From: Budorcas taxicolor
Taxonomy: Eukaryota > Chordata > Mammalia > Artiodactyla > Bovidae
Reading direction: 5' to 3'
Length of the DNA stretch: 64,000 nucleotides
Assembly: GCF_023091745.1 (NCBI RefSeq)
Contig: NC_068912.1
Span: forward strand, 55,978,567 to 56,042,566
In this document: positions 20,961-33,099 of the stretch, piece after piece
Layout of the letters: every line of letters begins with the position of its first letter
Position numbering within the stretch: the stretch's first letter is position 1
The notes under the pieces: model-generated
Told to the model about the DNA's origin: nothing
The model's input: only the letters and a program-made list of their open reading frames with translations
The model's database searches: none
Program-made: the position numbers and the translations under genes

Positions 20961-22365
20961 AAGTAGCTTTTGGAATTTAGAAAGCCACTTTCTTTCGCCA
21001 CAAATCCTTTTGTCTCACTACACACTGATAAAAAAAATAAAAACAACAGCCTTCCTAGAACACTGATTTTTTTTCCTTTTTGTATCCCTGCTTTAATAAT
21101 CCAAATCCTGCCTCAGATAATGAATGCCTCTGGCTGGATGGGGGAGGGTCAATTAATTTATTTCAAAAGGTCTTATCCTTGTTACAGATGAATTGATGAT
21201 ATTGATAAATTACTCTTATCTTCCACTTGTTTCCAAATTCATTTCTTAGAGGAACCATTCCTTTTCTCCAGAACCTACTTTTAAAAAAGCACAGTGTTTT
21301 GAACAAAGATATACTATAGTTTATCTTCAGCTACGCAAGAGTTACTATGTTGTACTATACATAAAGATATCAATGAATAAACTTTTTTTAAAAAATTTCA
21401 ATCCAATTCAATAAGAATTATTTAATATTTTTTTAACCAGCCTATAACTGTTCCCTGCATAGGGAAGAAAGATTTACAAAAGGACAATACAAGATTTGAA
21501 CTTTTCAAATGTAAACAATATAATTTAATATGTCAAATATATTAAGAGAATGAGAGAATGTATACATGAAATAATCAGAATACTGTACAATGCAAGACTT
21601 GGAGTAACTGTGTCCATGTACATGCACTGTTTATAATAGGTATTTAATAGATATTTGTTGCTCTTTTTTATGCATTTTATAGACAGTACAGTGTCATTTA
21701 TCTGAGCATCTTGAAACTACTGTGAGTTAGAGAAGATATCAAGGAGGAAGTATAATGGACTAGACTTCACATTTTGGGCAGAACCTGGAAATGCGTTAAT
21801 AAGGAAATAATCTATTCCAGGCAAGAAGAAAACAACATGGGGAACAACTTGGAAAATAAGAATTGTGGGCTCAAAAGACAATTTTGCTCTGTTAAGCTTT
21901 AAACTGGCTGAACAACACAAGTAATTCTAGAAAAATGTATTTTTTTCAGATATTTATTCTTGGCATTGTCTCCCTCTTTCTCCCTACCCCTATATTTTTC
22001 CTAAAGCAAATGCTTTGTCATATTCTTCCTCTTCATGGGATTGATGTTGGCTTATTCCACTGCTTCTGTTTGCTTTACCCATGAGAGTCTCTCCTCTCCC
22101 AAGTGGTTTGACTAAGTGAGGCTCATAGCATGTATTGGGCAGCCCAAGGGCAACTCCAATGGGGCTCAGAAGCCTTTAACTTTGGACTAAAGCCATTTTT
22201 GCTACTAGTGAGTCTTATGAGAGTTTGTTTTTCTTCTAATGCTGCAGCTAAATTTCCATTGAAATAGCTCAAGAAAAGAAAAACAAGAGCTACCCTTTCA
22301 TTTTTTCTCATTCCTTTTGCTATCAAATACATTAAAAGAATGAGAAGATATACACTGCTGAAACT
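20961..22365. other. No feature recognised
   Basis: AT-rich unique-looking DNA, no convincing repeat or gene. Confidence 0.4.
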
Positions 22366-22794
22366 CTCTCAACCCACAACTCTGCTGAAACTGCATCCTT
22401 CAGGGTCCTAGTGGCCTAAAGAGAATCATCTAGAAGACTTTTATGAAGACTTTTAGTTCAATTTAATCATCCTTGACCTCACTGCCACACTTGGCACCTT
22501 AGCCAAGCCCTGTTAAGATGCATTTTCTTGGTTTCTAGAATGGAACACTCTTCTGATTTGCCTCCTACCTCTCCAGACTATTCTTCTCCTGCCTCCTCTT
22601 GCTCCCCGAATCAGATATTTTCTCAGATCTGTCATTATTTCTAATTTTTCTCTCCCTGAATTCTCTACTAAGGTAATTTTCTTTACCTTTAATATAATTT
22701 CTGTGCACACAACCCCTATATATATATATATATAAGTAAAACTGATTTAGTCACTGAACTACAATCCAGATTTCCAACTGTTTGCTAAATGTTA

Positions 22795-22955
22795 CCATTT
22801 AGACCCATTTGCCAATGCAAGAGATATAAGAGAAATAGGTTCAAGCCCTGGGTTGGGAAGATCCCTTGGAGAAGGGTATGGACAGAGGAACCTGGAGGGC
22901 TACAGTCCATAAGGTCACAAAGAATTGGACACAACCGAAGTGATTTAGCATGCAT
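22795..22955 (+). mobile_element. Bov-tA SINE, partial
   Basis: Starts inside the head (gcccatttgccaatgcaaga), has gggttgggaagatcccttgg, lacks part of the body (jumps from gaagggtatgg to acagaggaacc) and ends in gacacaaccgaagtgattta. Confidence 0.85.
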
Positions 22956-22979
22956 GCATGCAATTTCGATACTCTCACT

Positions 22980-23495
22980 AATCCCTAGACAGATATTAAA
23001 AAGCAGAGTCATTACTGTGCTGGCAAAGGTCTGTATAGACAAAGCTATAGTTTTTCCAGTAGTCATGTATGGATGTGACAATTGGACCATAAAGAAGGCT
23101 GAGAGCTGAAGAACTGATGCTTTTAAACTGTGGTGTTGGAGAAGACTCTTGAGAGCCCCTTGGACAGCAAGGAGATCAAACCAGTCAACCCCAAAGGAAA
23201 TCAACCCTGAATATTCATTGAAAGGACTGAAGCTGAAGCTGAAGCTGAAGCTGAAGCTCCAATACTTTGGCCACCTGAAATGAAGACCTGACTCATTAGA
23301 AAAGACCCTGATGCTGGGAAAGATTGGAGGCAGAAGGAGAAGGGGACCACAGAGGGCAAGATAGCTGGATGGCATCACCAACTCAGTGGAATAAGTTTGA
23401 GCAAGCTCTGGGAGATGATGAGGGATGGAGAAGCCTGGTGTTCTGCAGTCTATGGGATTGCAAAGAGTTGGACACTTTGAGTGACTGAACAAACA
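22980..23495 (+). mobile_element. BovB LINE 3' fragment, plus strand
   Basis: The only plus-oriented BovB here: ccagtagtcatgtatggatg, ggtgttggagaagactcttg, ccaatactttggccacctga, ending agttggacactttgagtgac tgaac at 23495. Older than the 12-15 kb copies. Stop codons interrupt the frame. Confidence 0.88.
23227..23256. repeat. (CTGAAG)5 hexamer expansion in BovB
   Basis: Five exact tandem CTGAAG units where the other BovB copies in this window show a single short stretch (antisense tttcagctttagcatcat). A local expansion inside the LINE. Confidence 0.95.
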
Positions 23496-24320
23496 CTAAT
23501 CCCTGTAAATTCAATATGTGCAGGGTTGAGGTTCCCAGCTCCCTTCTCAGAGCTCCTCAACTTCACTCCTTCATGTCCATCACTGGCAGAGGTATGCTAG
23601 ATCTGACTCTTACCACCATATGAGGGCTTACTGTGTGTGTCTCTTCCCAACACTGAGGTTGGCCATACTGGAAATATTTACACCACAGATAATGGCAAAT
23701 CCTACAAATCAGGGCTTCATTTTCTTCTTCCTTCTTTCTTTCTCCTTTTATAGCTGATTGTTGAACATTTTCCAGCACACCATTTATTATCATAACCCCC
23801 AGTAACCTGAGCTTAAAATTTGGAGTTAATTTTGGACTATTTTCTTTTCCTCAACTTCTAAGTCCATTCTACTACTCAGTCCTCTAATATTTACACCACT
23901 CCAGACTTTATCATTTCCATTGATCCTGGCCAGCTTCTTACTAGGCCTTGCCTTATCTTTAACCAACTTGGGAAAATGCTGCTAAATTAATCTTCCTAAG
24001 GAACAGCTGTGACCATAATCAAAACTCTGGTGATTGTCTTTGCTTACCAAAGTGAAGATCAGCCATAGTCTGGTCTCTAGTTCCACTTTAGCCTGTCTCT
24101 TGATGTTCCTGTCACATAACTCAGGATCCTGACCTCTTAGCTTACACTTGCTTCATAAGTACCTGGGAAAACCTGGGGGACAGATTGTCTAATTGACCAA
24201 ATGTGAAGGCATATTTGATTCTGTGCATAATTTTTTGTCCTGGATTCTTCCTTTGCCATTTCCACAAACCTACATCTTACCTCTAAGTTAAGGCTCAGAC
24301 CGTGACCATTTCTCCAGTCT

Positions 24321-24804
24321 AAATGATCTATTTTCATCATCTGAGAGCCCAGTCTCAGAACATTTTACTTCTACAGCCACATGATCATTATTATTCTTTG
24401 TCTTTAATTAAGATTTCTGGTGAACATACTATATTCCAAGTATATAAAAGTGAGCAGGACAATGATGAGTTTCTTCTTGAATCTAATGAGCATGCAACCA
24501 AACTGTGCTGAATAAATAAATATAAACAAGAACATCTAGGTTTTATATAGCATATTTTCTCTCATAGTATTTCTTTCATTTTTCATAATATTATAATGCA
24601 GGGAATAAAACAGAAATTTTATCTTATTTGTACTATTACTCACTGGGAAATTGAGAGCTACTACTGAGATGAAGTTTATGTATGAGACTTCAGATTTCCC
24701 ACTTTTCCAACATTATTTCCTAGCATGCACACCTTTGGCTCTTTAAATTGTAGGTAGAGTTTATATGATTGGATGACTGGTTAATATCTATCTTTCCTGA
24801 ATGT
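24321..24804. other. No clear feature
   Basis: AT-rich; 24540-24700 has a faint antisense MIR look, too weak to call. Confidence 0.35.
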
Positions 24805-24820
24805 AAAAAAAAAAAAAAAA
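24805..24820. repeat. A16 run
   Basis: Homopolymer of 16 A. No recognisable retrotransposon body lies directly upstream. Confidence 0.95.
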
Positions 24821-24839
24821 GGATAATTGGAATACTAAG

Positions 24840-24945
24840 CAATAATATCATAAGCTCTATGAGGACAGAGACCGAGTCTGTTTTATTCTCCAGAATCATA
24901 TCAGCACCCGGTTTGGTTCAACATTATTCTGTTAAATCAACAAAC
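24840..24945 (+). mobile_element. L2 3'-end remnant
   Basis: ataagctctatgaggacaga followed by gaccgagtctgttttattct matches the conserved L2 3' UTR block. Confidence 0.6.
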
Positions 24946-26556
24946 TGCACTGCCTGTGTTTTTTCAACACCATAGGTAGAAAGATAAATATAGTTCCTAG
25001 TATTATTTTGCAAAAGTTTATTTTCCAAAGTTTTTTTTTTCTGAGCCACAAAATCACTGTGTTGTAGATTGAGGACTTTCCCCTAAGGGTTTTATTGGTT
25101 TATTTATTTACTGAGTTTGACTATAGCTTGGCAGATAGTATCAGTAACTGAGCACAAAGAAAGAGTAATTGGGCACTGTTTTAAAATTTACTGATGGTCT
25201 CTTACGGCTGTAATACTTTAACATGGGCAGTGTGAGTAACATCTCTAAATATTTTTTACCCTTCTGATCTTTTAGATGATGTCTGTCGACCTTAAGTGCA
25301 TAAGGTTAGAGTTAATGATCATTGAGCATATTTATCTTGTTCTAAATATATTTACCTTGTTCTAATTCTGGAGAGTTTTTTTGTTTGTTTTTGCTTTATT
25401 TCTCAACATAAAACTGAGAGGTTTCTCCTTTGTTTTACTTTCTGATCTGGAAATGGCTCCGCTAGCAAAAGCTAAATATCTCTTCAAAATGTATGTACAC
25501 GGACTGGTTGACAATACAAATTGATAAACCATGTGAGTAGCTATTGCAATCTAAAGAATATCACCATGGGCCAAGATCCAAAATGAGAAAACGACGTTTC
25601 TGAATCCTATGAAGGCAATAGATAACATGTCAGGCTTAAACAAAATTGGTGACCCAGCTATTAATATTCTACATATACTAGCACATTTTATTTTGCTACT
25701 CCACATCCTTCTCTCAATACAGCACGTTTTTGTTATATTAATATTTTATCTGCAGTTGATTGCTTTAATTTTTTTTATACCATGATCCTCATAGCAATAT
25801 TTGTGATGGAATCCTTGGTCTACTAAACATACTTCTCTCATGGAAGGTTTTAATGTTCTTCATGCCTCTTGTGCAACTAACAAGTATTAGATTTGGGTTT
25901 ATGGATGCTTGCTTCAAGGTGCAGATTCAATAAACTGGTTTTTTTTTTTTGGTATTTAGTATCGAAATGGACCATTAACCCATCTGACAACCTATTTTAA
26001 GATAAGATTCTAAAATATGAATACAAAAATGAAAAAGCATTATCTTAGCCTAGTCTCTTCCATTTCTGTCTCTGGGTAATATTTTCTCAGATCAGTGTAG
26101 TTGGTAGACTTGTTTAAACTACTCAATGCAAATTAGCCTCGTAATTTCCTTTGTAATAAAAGTCTGTTCTCGCTCACCTCATCTGTAGTTGAATATTATT
26201 CAGGCTGTTGCTTTGAACTCCCATTAAAGACGGAGGAGTCAAGAGTGGTAGATATAATCCACAATCATCTACTTCAGGAATGGGTTTTAAATGATTCTTT
26301 TTTCTTCACATTAGTTTTTCTTAAGTTTGATGAAACATTTGGTTGTCATTTTGAAAGAGCTGTACTCTACATTTTTAAAATAAAGTTCTTGGAAAATAGT
26401 AAATAATTAAAACTTCCACCACTTATCATGGCCAATGACCAACACTATCTAATCTTACACCAATAAAGGAATAACATGTGTAAATTTATAAATGATATGA
26501 ATTATATTTTCATTGCAGGAAAGTAGTTGTAAATTAAACAAGCCCTTTGGCTTTCT
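24946..26556. other. Unrecognised AT-rich DNA, no ruminant repeats
   Basis: No SINE, LINE or coding signal identified over 1.6 kb; part of a 7-kb stretch without BovB-type repeats. Confidence 0.45.
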
Positions 26557-26795
26557 TAATAATGATAATAATAATGGCCATAATAACAGACATCATTTAT
26601 TGAATGCTACCTATCTGCCAAACTCTTAATGTAAATTAATGCTAATCCTCATAACAACTCTAAATATGCATTATTGCTGTTCTGCAGTTAAGGAAATCAA
26701 AGCTAAGAAAGGTTATACAACTGGCTCAAAGCTTCATGTTGGACAGTTAGAGTTAGAATATAGAACTATGTCTCTCTGGTTTCAGTGTCCATCCT
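26557..26795 (-). mobile_element. MIR SINE, nearly full length
   Basis: Antisense MIR: catcatttattgaatgctacctatctgcc, cctcataacaactctaaat, aggaaatcaaagctaagaaa and tagagttagaatatagaact in the expected order. Confidence 0.75.
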
Positions 26796-27109
26796 CTTTG
26801 AAGATCTTTCTCTCCATCCTCAAGCCCCATGCAGCTAGCTCTGCTCCATCTATTTGGAAAATGTAAACTTCCTGGTAAGATTTATACACTTCCTAATGGA
26901 CTTAATTAATTCATAACACTTTTTCATAAGCAAGATTTTTCTTATCAATATTTTTAAGTAGAACTCTAAATACTTATTTTTATGGATTTTATTTCAATCT
27001 TCCACGTTGTGTAAAAGCGTATGTTAGCTTCTGACTCACACCTCAGCTTCCACAGTCAACACTGATGACCTTCTCAGTCGGCTAGTTGTTACCTCTACCT
27101 ATGTTCCTA
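26796..27109. other. No feature recognised
   Basis: Unique-looking AT-rich sequence. Confidence 0.35.
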
Positions 27110-27390
27110 TGCTAGGAAGGGCCTTTGCCTGGATGCCTCCTACCAAGCAGGACACTTCTCTTCTTCATTTCTTACCTTCTGCATCTCTCACGATATCTGA
27201 CACTGAATGAATGGGAGTTTTTGAGTTAGTTGCTTCTTTACATAGACCTAGAGCTCCTTGGATGTTAGGACCACCTCTAAGTCTTCTAAGGTGACTGCCT
27301 CTGTGCCTGGAAGGGTAGAGGCAGCGCCCACACCCACATGATAAAATGCACCGAAGTTATTGATGAGTTAATCGTTCAATGAATTGATCA
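27110..27390 (+). mobile_element. L2-like 3' remnant
   Basis: ggcctttgcctggatgcctc and, further on, ctagagctccttggatgtta resemble L2 landmarks in order; heavily diverged. Confidence 0.42.
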
Positions 27391-27514
27391 ACTTCTTGAG
27401 CAGAAAGAGAGAGGCAAAGCAGAATAGCACTTTTCTGAAAAAGAATTAGAACAATAACAAAAAGTCTAAGTACTAACTGTTTTTTTTCCTAAAACTCTTT
27501 GCATAATAATACAA

Positions 27515-27635
27515 TTAATACCAATAATAATAATAGTTATCACTCAAGGACCCACTATATCCCAGAAACTGGGTCAGATTCTTTATATATAAGTATTATC
27601 TCATTTAATTCTTAGAAGATATGGGTAATTTTTTT
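27515..27635 (-). mobile_element. MIR SINE fragment
   Basis: aataataatagttatcactc, cactatatcccagaaactgg and attatctcatttaattctta form the antisense MIR 3' half. Confidence 0.7.
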
Positions 27636-27988
27636 TTCTGTTTAGGAGGTGAAGAGCTTGAAATTCAAAGTTACTGCTACGAAATGCAAAGATACAGTTT
27701 GGACAGAGGTTTGTTTCCCTTTAGTTCACATGCTTTTTCAAAATGCCAAATATGGAATTTTTCCAGGAAAACAAGAGATTCCTGCGTCTTTTAAAATACC
27801 ACTGATTCTCTCACATACTTTGTGTAAGTACATGTTTACAGCAGTTTAATGAGCTTTTATAAATTATTACACACTTAAAAACATACTCTGCCCTAAACAA
27901 AGTTATTTTTATAAAATTATCAAGTGTACATCCAAGAATTGGAAGCCAAATAAAGAAAGCCACATTGCTACTGTTTGGTTTGTTTTAT

Positions 27989-27989
<1 letters not shown>

Positions 27990-28030
<41 letters not shown>
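27990..28030. repeat. (GT)20 microsatellite
   Basis: Uninterrupted GT repeat of about 41 bases, likely polymorphic. Confidence 0.97.
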
Positions 28031-28032
<2 letters not shown>

Positions 28033-28598
28033 TACCCACCATATTAAGGGAACTCGATTCTTGAGACTGATTATTTTCCATTTATCTCCAGGGTTAAACA
28101 AAGAAGAAGTCCTCAAACTACATCATTTATATTGTAAGCTAGCTTATGCCCTGTCTGGTAAAAGACAAATTGAGAAACATTGCAATGTTTTATGCAGCCC
28201 TCAATTTTGGGTGCTATCTATTAGAACTGCATGTAACCTTGTTATGCTATTATCGAAATAATGATAGATATAGAGAAGTAGAATAAAATACTAAGCATAG
28301 CTTGTTCTTTACTTAAGTTCACCCTGGAAGATGTTTCCTTCTATTTCTTATTACAACTTCTTAATTTAGTTTATGTTTATGTAATTATTCATTTATTTCA
28401 TAAAGAAATTTACCAGTAAAATCACTAATTTTTAAGTCTCTGTATCTCTGAAACTCTGCCAATGTGTAACATCTTCTAACACTGGCCAAAAATAGCAGTA
28501 GACTAATTTTGAAATAACTCTTTCCTCTGTAGAATTCTTGATGCTATTCTCATTTGCCCTCTTTTCTTGAATCCCCCACCTTCAAACTCCCACCCCGG

Positions 28599-28618
28599 AA
28601 AAAAAAAAAAAAAAAAAA
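28599..28618. repeat. A20 run
   Basis: Homopolymer after a C-rich stretch (caccccgg); no transposon body recognised before it. Confidence 0.95.
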
Positions 28619-30637
28619 CAGATTACAGTAAATTTTGGCAAGGAATTCAATTTGCATCATTTTCTTAGAAGTCACGTGCTTTGGATTTCCTCTTGTTTAT
28701 GATATATTAAAATGCCTTCCAGATGTTTTTAATTATAAAAAAAATCTTCAAGAAAGCAGAGTAATCCACAATAAAATTTCCTCTTTTTTTAATGGCCAAT
28801 AAATTAGTATATCCCAGCTTATCAAACTGCCCCATAATTCTGAGGATGACCTCTTTAAAGAAGGTCAGGCATTGAATTAGACAGCTAGATTTGGGCAGAT
28901 ACAGAATTTTACCAAGAACACTTTCAGTTCCTGTTTCCAATTGAGGCTGCTCCCTGCCTGGGGCCTAGCCCGATGTAAAAGCCCATTGGCTGGAACTGCT
29001 TAAATGTCCCACACAAATATAAACACCTCCACAGTGTTGAGAAGATGAAAGGCACAGCTTATTGATATTGTATATGCTAACGTTTGGATGTGGAACAGGA
29101 AAGACAGCCTTTAACTGCTGGTATGCAGTGCTGAAGCTGGGCTGCATGAAGAGGTTTTCATTTACTGATGTTGGATGTGTGCCCAGATTGCCATAGTAGA
29201 ATTTAGGGGAAAGCACAGTAAGGAGAAGAACCACAGAATGGTTTGGGGAACATCCACATGAGGCAAAAGAACAAATACATCTGAAGACTATATGTTTCCA
29301 GAAATGAAAGGACTAACCACTGGGAAACAGTTGTGAGCCCCCCAAATCCCAAGCTGGCCCTCTGCTTGAAGGTAACTGTCTGTTCCTCCTAATTTTCATT
29401 CAGAGTAACAGTAAGACTGTAATTCAGCTGAAAGAGCAAGAGAGAGCGGGCAGGGCAGGGCAGGAAGAAACCTTAGCTTGGTTTGCCTGTTGTTTTAAGC
29501 TTAGCAAGGAAAATAAATGTGTTTTTCTTTTACTAATGTTACCAAAAGAGAAAGAGCTTTGTGGATTAGAGACATGGTGGCTTTTTAAAATGTATCTGCT
29601 AATTATCTCTCATGTGGGACAGACCAGGAAACGTTGAGGGCATAGAGATTTCGTGACTCACAATGTAAATTTAAATTTGAATGGGTCATTGATTCACTCA
29701 CTTCATAGAATATTTTCTGATAATTAACTCTCTCCTCACTCTACTTCACTCCTTCTCTTTGCTTGTAACTTTAGCATATTTGCCAAATATGTGTAAATGA
29801 TGATGGCTTTGGAGAGGTAGTTCATCAAAATAGGTGTCTGCAAGGACATGGTGCTTGAGGAAATGTTAAATGAAGAAAATTAGACACTGTGACTTGTACA
29901 AACTAGTCACACAATCCATATTTATTGGGCTACCATGTTATACAGAGAAAAAAAAAAAAGAGGATCCTATAGAAGGGAAAAATTGAAAGAAGTTTCACTG
30001 AATAAGAGTGAATGGATCAACAGAGGAAAGCTATGAGACTACCTTGGAGGTCTTCCAGCTCAAAGATTAGGAGACTGAAATTTGCAGGAAAGAACAGGAG
30101 GACTGAATATGTGTTTCAAAAGCAGAGAGAAAAAAAAATAAAAAAACAAAGATCACCAGTAAGTCAAGGACAGTTACCTGGCTACAGGCATTTAAGATTT
30201 GGGTTTTGTAGCCATGCACAAAATAAATTCCAGATGGGGTCAAAATGTTATTATTTGTTTCTGCAGTCAAATATGCCTATTAGTGATGAGCAGAAGATAC
30301 CAGGACAAAAGAATACAATGTGGGATTATCTATTAACAGCAGCATTGTCTGTAGTGATAGCACTATAGTAAGAAAGGAAGGGTGGAGGAAAGTATAACTA
30401 ATGATCATTCTTTGTAATTACTCGATGCAATTTGAGTTAAAAATTTAGAGGAATCTCTGGAACAGTGCCACATTTGAGAGAAGAACAGATCCATAAACAA
30501 TACCATGCAAAATGGGGCAAATTAGGAAACTTCCATCCTCACTGAAATGATGAGGCTTTTGTAGTTGCCAAATAGCATCAACCCAATGAATGGACGTAAA
30601 GACTGAGGGGTTCAAGAACTGAGCTTAGTAAACATTT

Positions 30638-30676
30638 CATGGATTCTTTACCACTCTGCTACCTACCTGGGAAGCC
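30638..30676 (-). mobile_element. Head-only Bov-tA micro-insertion with 14-bp duplication
   Basis: About 39 nt that, on the minus strand, read as the Bov-tA head from its first bases to gtggtaaagaatcc and then stop. Flanks CTTAGTAAACATTT (30624-30637) and CTTAGCAAACATTT (30677-30690) match at 13 of 14 positions, a clear target-site duplication. There is no B box, body or A-tail. Clearest of the head-only insertions in this window. Confidence 0.8.
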
Positions 30677-30729
30677 CTTAGCAAACATTTACTTCTAACT
30701 TATTACGACTTAGCCAGAAGTATGCCTGA

Positions 30730-30950
30730 TTCCCAGGTGTGCTGGTGGTCAAGAATCCGCCTGCCAATGCAAGAGATGCAAGAGACATGGGTTTGATTCC
30801 TGGTTCAGGAAGGAAACAGCAAACCTGGAGTAGGAAACCTCAAACCTCTTCAGCATTCTTGCCTGGAAAATTCCATGGACAGAGAAGTCTAGTGGACTAC
30901 AGTCTACGGGGTCGCAAAGAGTCAGACGTGACTGAGCTACCGAACACACA
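30730..30950 (+). mobile_element. Bov-tA SINE
   Basis: attcccaggtgtgctggtgg head, diverged middle, gcaaagagtcagacgtgact tail. It lies only 40 bp from the head-only insertion but in opposite orientation. Confidence 0.88.
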
Positions 30951-31344
30951 ATACACACAGGGAGAAATATGGGTACTACTAACAGTTACTGTGGAGCAAG
31001 AATTCTCTTAGCTATTCTAGCCAGATAATGCACTGGCTGATGTGGCTTCAACCAAATGTCATCTCTTTTAGATGTAGGAAGCCCACTCTAATCATTCAAC
31101 TTTCAACTTTAGGAGGAAACCAAGTGGAACAGCGAAAGAAGAAGTCCCAGCCCTTCCTCCTGCTAAATCAGAGGTGTGTTCCAAAGAGAAATAGCCCAGC
31201 CAGATCACTCTCAGTTACAAACAGTATTCCCCAGTTCATGGTCCTTGCCCTAGGGAAGTTTAGTGTTTTGCATTCCAGGTATGTTCTACTCAGAAATAAC
31301 CTGAATGCTGCCCCTTTGCTATCTCTTTCTTCCCTTCTCCTTTC

Positions 31345-31780
31345 CTCTCCACCTTGCTCTCTCCATTCTAGGTACACTGGTTTTCTTACCACTCATGGAA
31401 TGCATCAAGCATACTGTTATTTTTAGATTCTCTGTGTCTATATATTCTTATCCTGGATATCAGCATGGTTCAAACTCTTTCTTCCTTGGATATATGTTAA
31501 AATGGGACTTTATCAAAGTGGCCCTCCCTGATCACCTCCTTCAGGATAGCTCCACTTCCTACCCCTGATCTTGTTCATGCTGCTTTATTTGTCTTTAGAC
31601 AATTTACCACCACCAGACAAACTACACAATTTTCAGGCCTTTTGTTTGTTTCTGCCACTTGAATGTAAACTCTATGAAAGCAGGATACGTGTCCATTTTG
31701 TTCATTGTTAGTCTCCCAAGCCTCCAACAGTGGCTGGCTCTTAGTAGGTGCTCAAGAAATATTTGTTGATAATATGAATA
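31345..31780 (+). mobile_element. L2 LINE 3' region
   Basis: ccaccttgctctctccattc, agtggccctccctgatcacc, gaatgtaaactctatgaaag and tcttagtaggtgctcaagaa appear in the order of the L2 3' end, finishing with atttgttgataatatgaata. Confidence 0.75.
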
Positions 31781-32917
31781 AGTACCCAAGAAAAAGCCCA
31801 AACTGCATTTGGACCACAGTGGTGAAAGGCAGTATCAGATGACTCATTATTATCTTTCAAACTGCCTGTTTGTACACTCACACACAAGCAATAGTCTTTT
31901 AATTCTTGTAAATCATTCAGCTAGTTTCCAAAACAGAGGATACTCAGTCAAAGTTGAAGTTTAGATAGGCAATGAATATTTTTATTATAAGTAAATTGCT
32001 TGCATTTTTTTAGGGAAAAGTTATACCAAATTTTTCTTTATTATTTATCTGAAATTTAAATTTAACTGGGCATCCTATATTTTATCTGGTAAGCTTATGC
32101 TGTGGGGAGCAACATAATGAAAGAGAGTTGTATGAGATTCTTCAGAATTTACATAACTAATGTAAGACATACCAATCAGGGGGATGGCGTGCCACAATTC
32201 ATTCATACATCTCTGGCCTTCATAGCTTTGGGGCAGATTAAGGGTACTGATCTCATAGCCACACCACTCAGGGAGGTTCATTTATTTTTTTCACTTAAAA
32301 AACCATCCTTGACCAATTATTTTGTAGTGTTTGAGAATCCAAAAATGTGTTTAATGTTGGTGTTTCTTTTTTGTTCACCATATTCTCTCCAAATTTTCAG
32401 AGTTCTTTGTCCTAAGTGATTCACAGTACATCATGGTGGCTATTTGGCTTTCTTGCTATCTTCTTATCAAATCTAACTTCTAATTCAAAGTTATTTATTT
32501 GGGGCAAATTTCTTTAGCACTAATTATTAGCGTTAATGTGGACAAGTGGCTGGATTCACTTTTAATAGGCTGTAATTTAAAAATGATAATTGTATTGAAA
32601 TTAAAATAACTACAAAATAGTAAAATGACTTAAGATAAATAGAAGCGTGGCTCAAATGATCCTGACAAAAGAAGAATATTTCTCTTTAGCAGCTAAAGCC
32701 TTTCATAAGGCTTAAATATAAAATTATGAAGTTGTAAGATTTTTAATAACTTTTTAAAATCATAATTAATTTTTAAAAATTATTTCAAATTTTGTGCATA
32801 AAGTATTACTCATATTTTAAGTTGCATTATTTCAAAATGCTTACCTTAAAGATTCACAGAAGTGCAGTGGCCTTGTATAGGACTATCTCTGACCTCAGAG
32901 GTACTTTGAAAGGAAGT
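31781..32917. other. No feature recognised
   Basis: AT-rich; a 105-codon chance frame at 32102-32419 has no domain I recognise. Confidence 0.4.
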
Positions 32918-32931
32918 ATGAACAGAAGTCA

Positions 32932-33067
32932 CCAGGGAAGGAAATGGCAACCCACTCCAGTGCTCTTGCCTGGAGAATCCCAGGGACAGGGGAGCCTGGT
33001 GGGCTGCTGTCTATGGGGTCGCACAGAGTCGGGCACGACCGAAGTGATTTAGCAGCAGTAGTAGCAG
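32932..33067 (+). mobile_element. Bov-A monomer with exact 14-bp duplication
   Basis: A single Bov-A unit (the second half of BOV-A2): gaaatggcaacccactccag to ggcacgaccgaagtgattta plus an agcagcagtagtagcag tail. ATGAACAGAAGTCA at 32918-32931 and 33068-33081 is an exact duplication. Young insertion. Confidence 0.93.
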
Positions 33068-33099
33068 ATGAACAGAAGTCAAACAATCCCAAGAAAATT

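Larger units (their letters stand above)
22370..24320 (+). mobile_element. L2 LINE remnant, long, interrupted
   Basis: 22370-22700 resembles part of the L2 reverse-transcriptase region (aactctgctgaaactgcatc; cttgacctcactgccacact; tttgcctcctacctctccag). 23800-24130 resembles a more 3' segment (taatcttcctaaggaacagc; gatcagccatagtctggtct). The order is collinear on the plus strand. Bov-tA and BovB at 22795-23495 interrupt it. 23496-23800 is less clear but may belong. No open frame. Confidence 0.6.
27640..30623. other. Unrecognised stretch with two simple repeats
   Basis: Three kilobases with no recognised transposon except the GT and A runs listed separately. Open frames (e.g. 30012-30368) are low-complexity and show no domain. 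Confidence 0.45.

Noticed and set aside
22785..23492. 235-codon minus-strand frame
   Set aside because: Antisense to a Bov-tA plus a BovB fragment; the apparent protein is repeat-derived.
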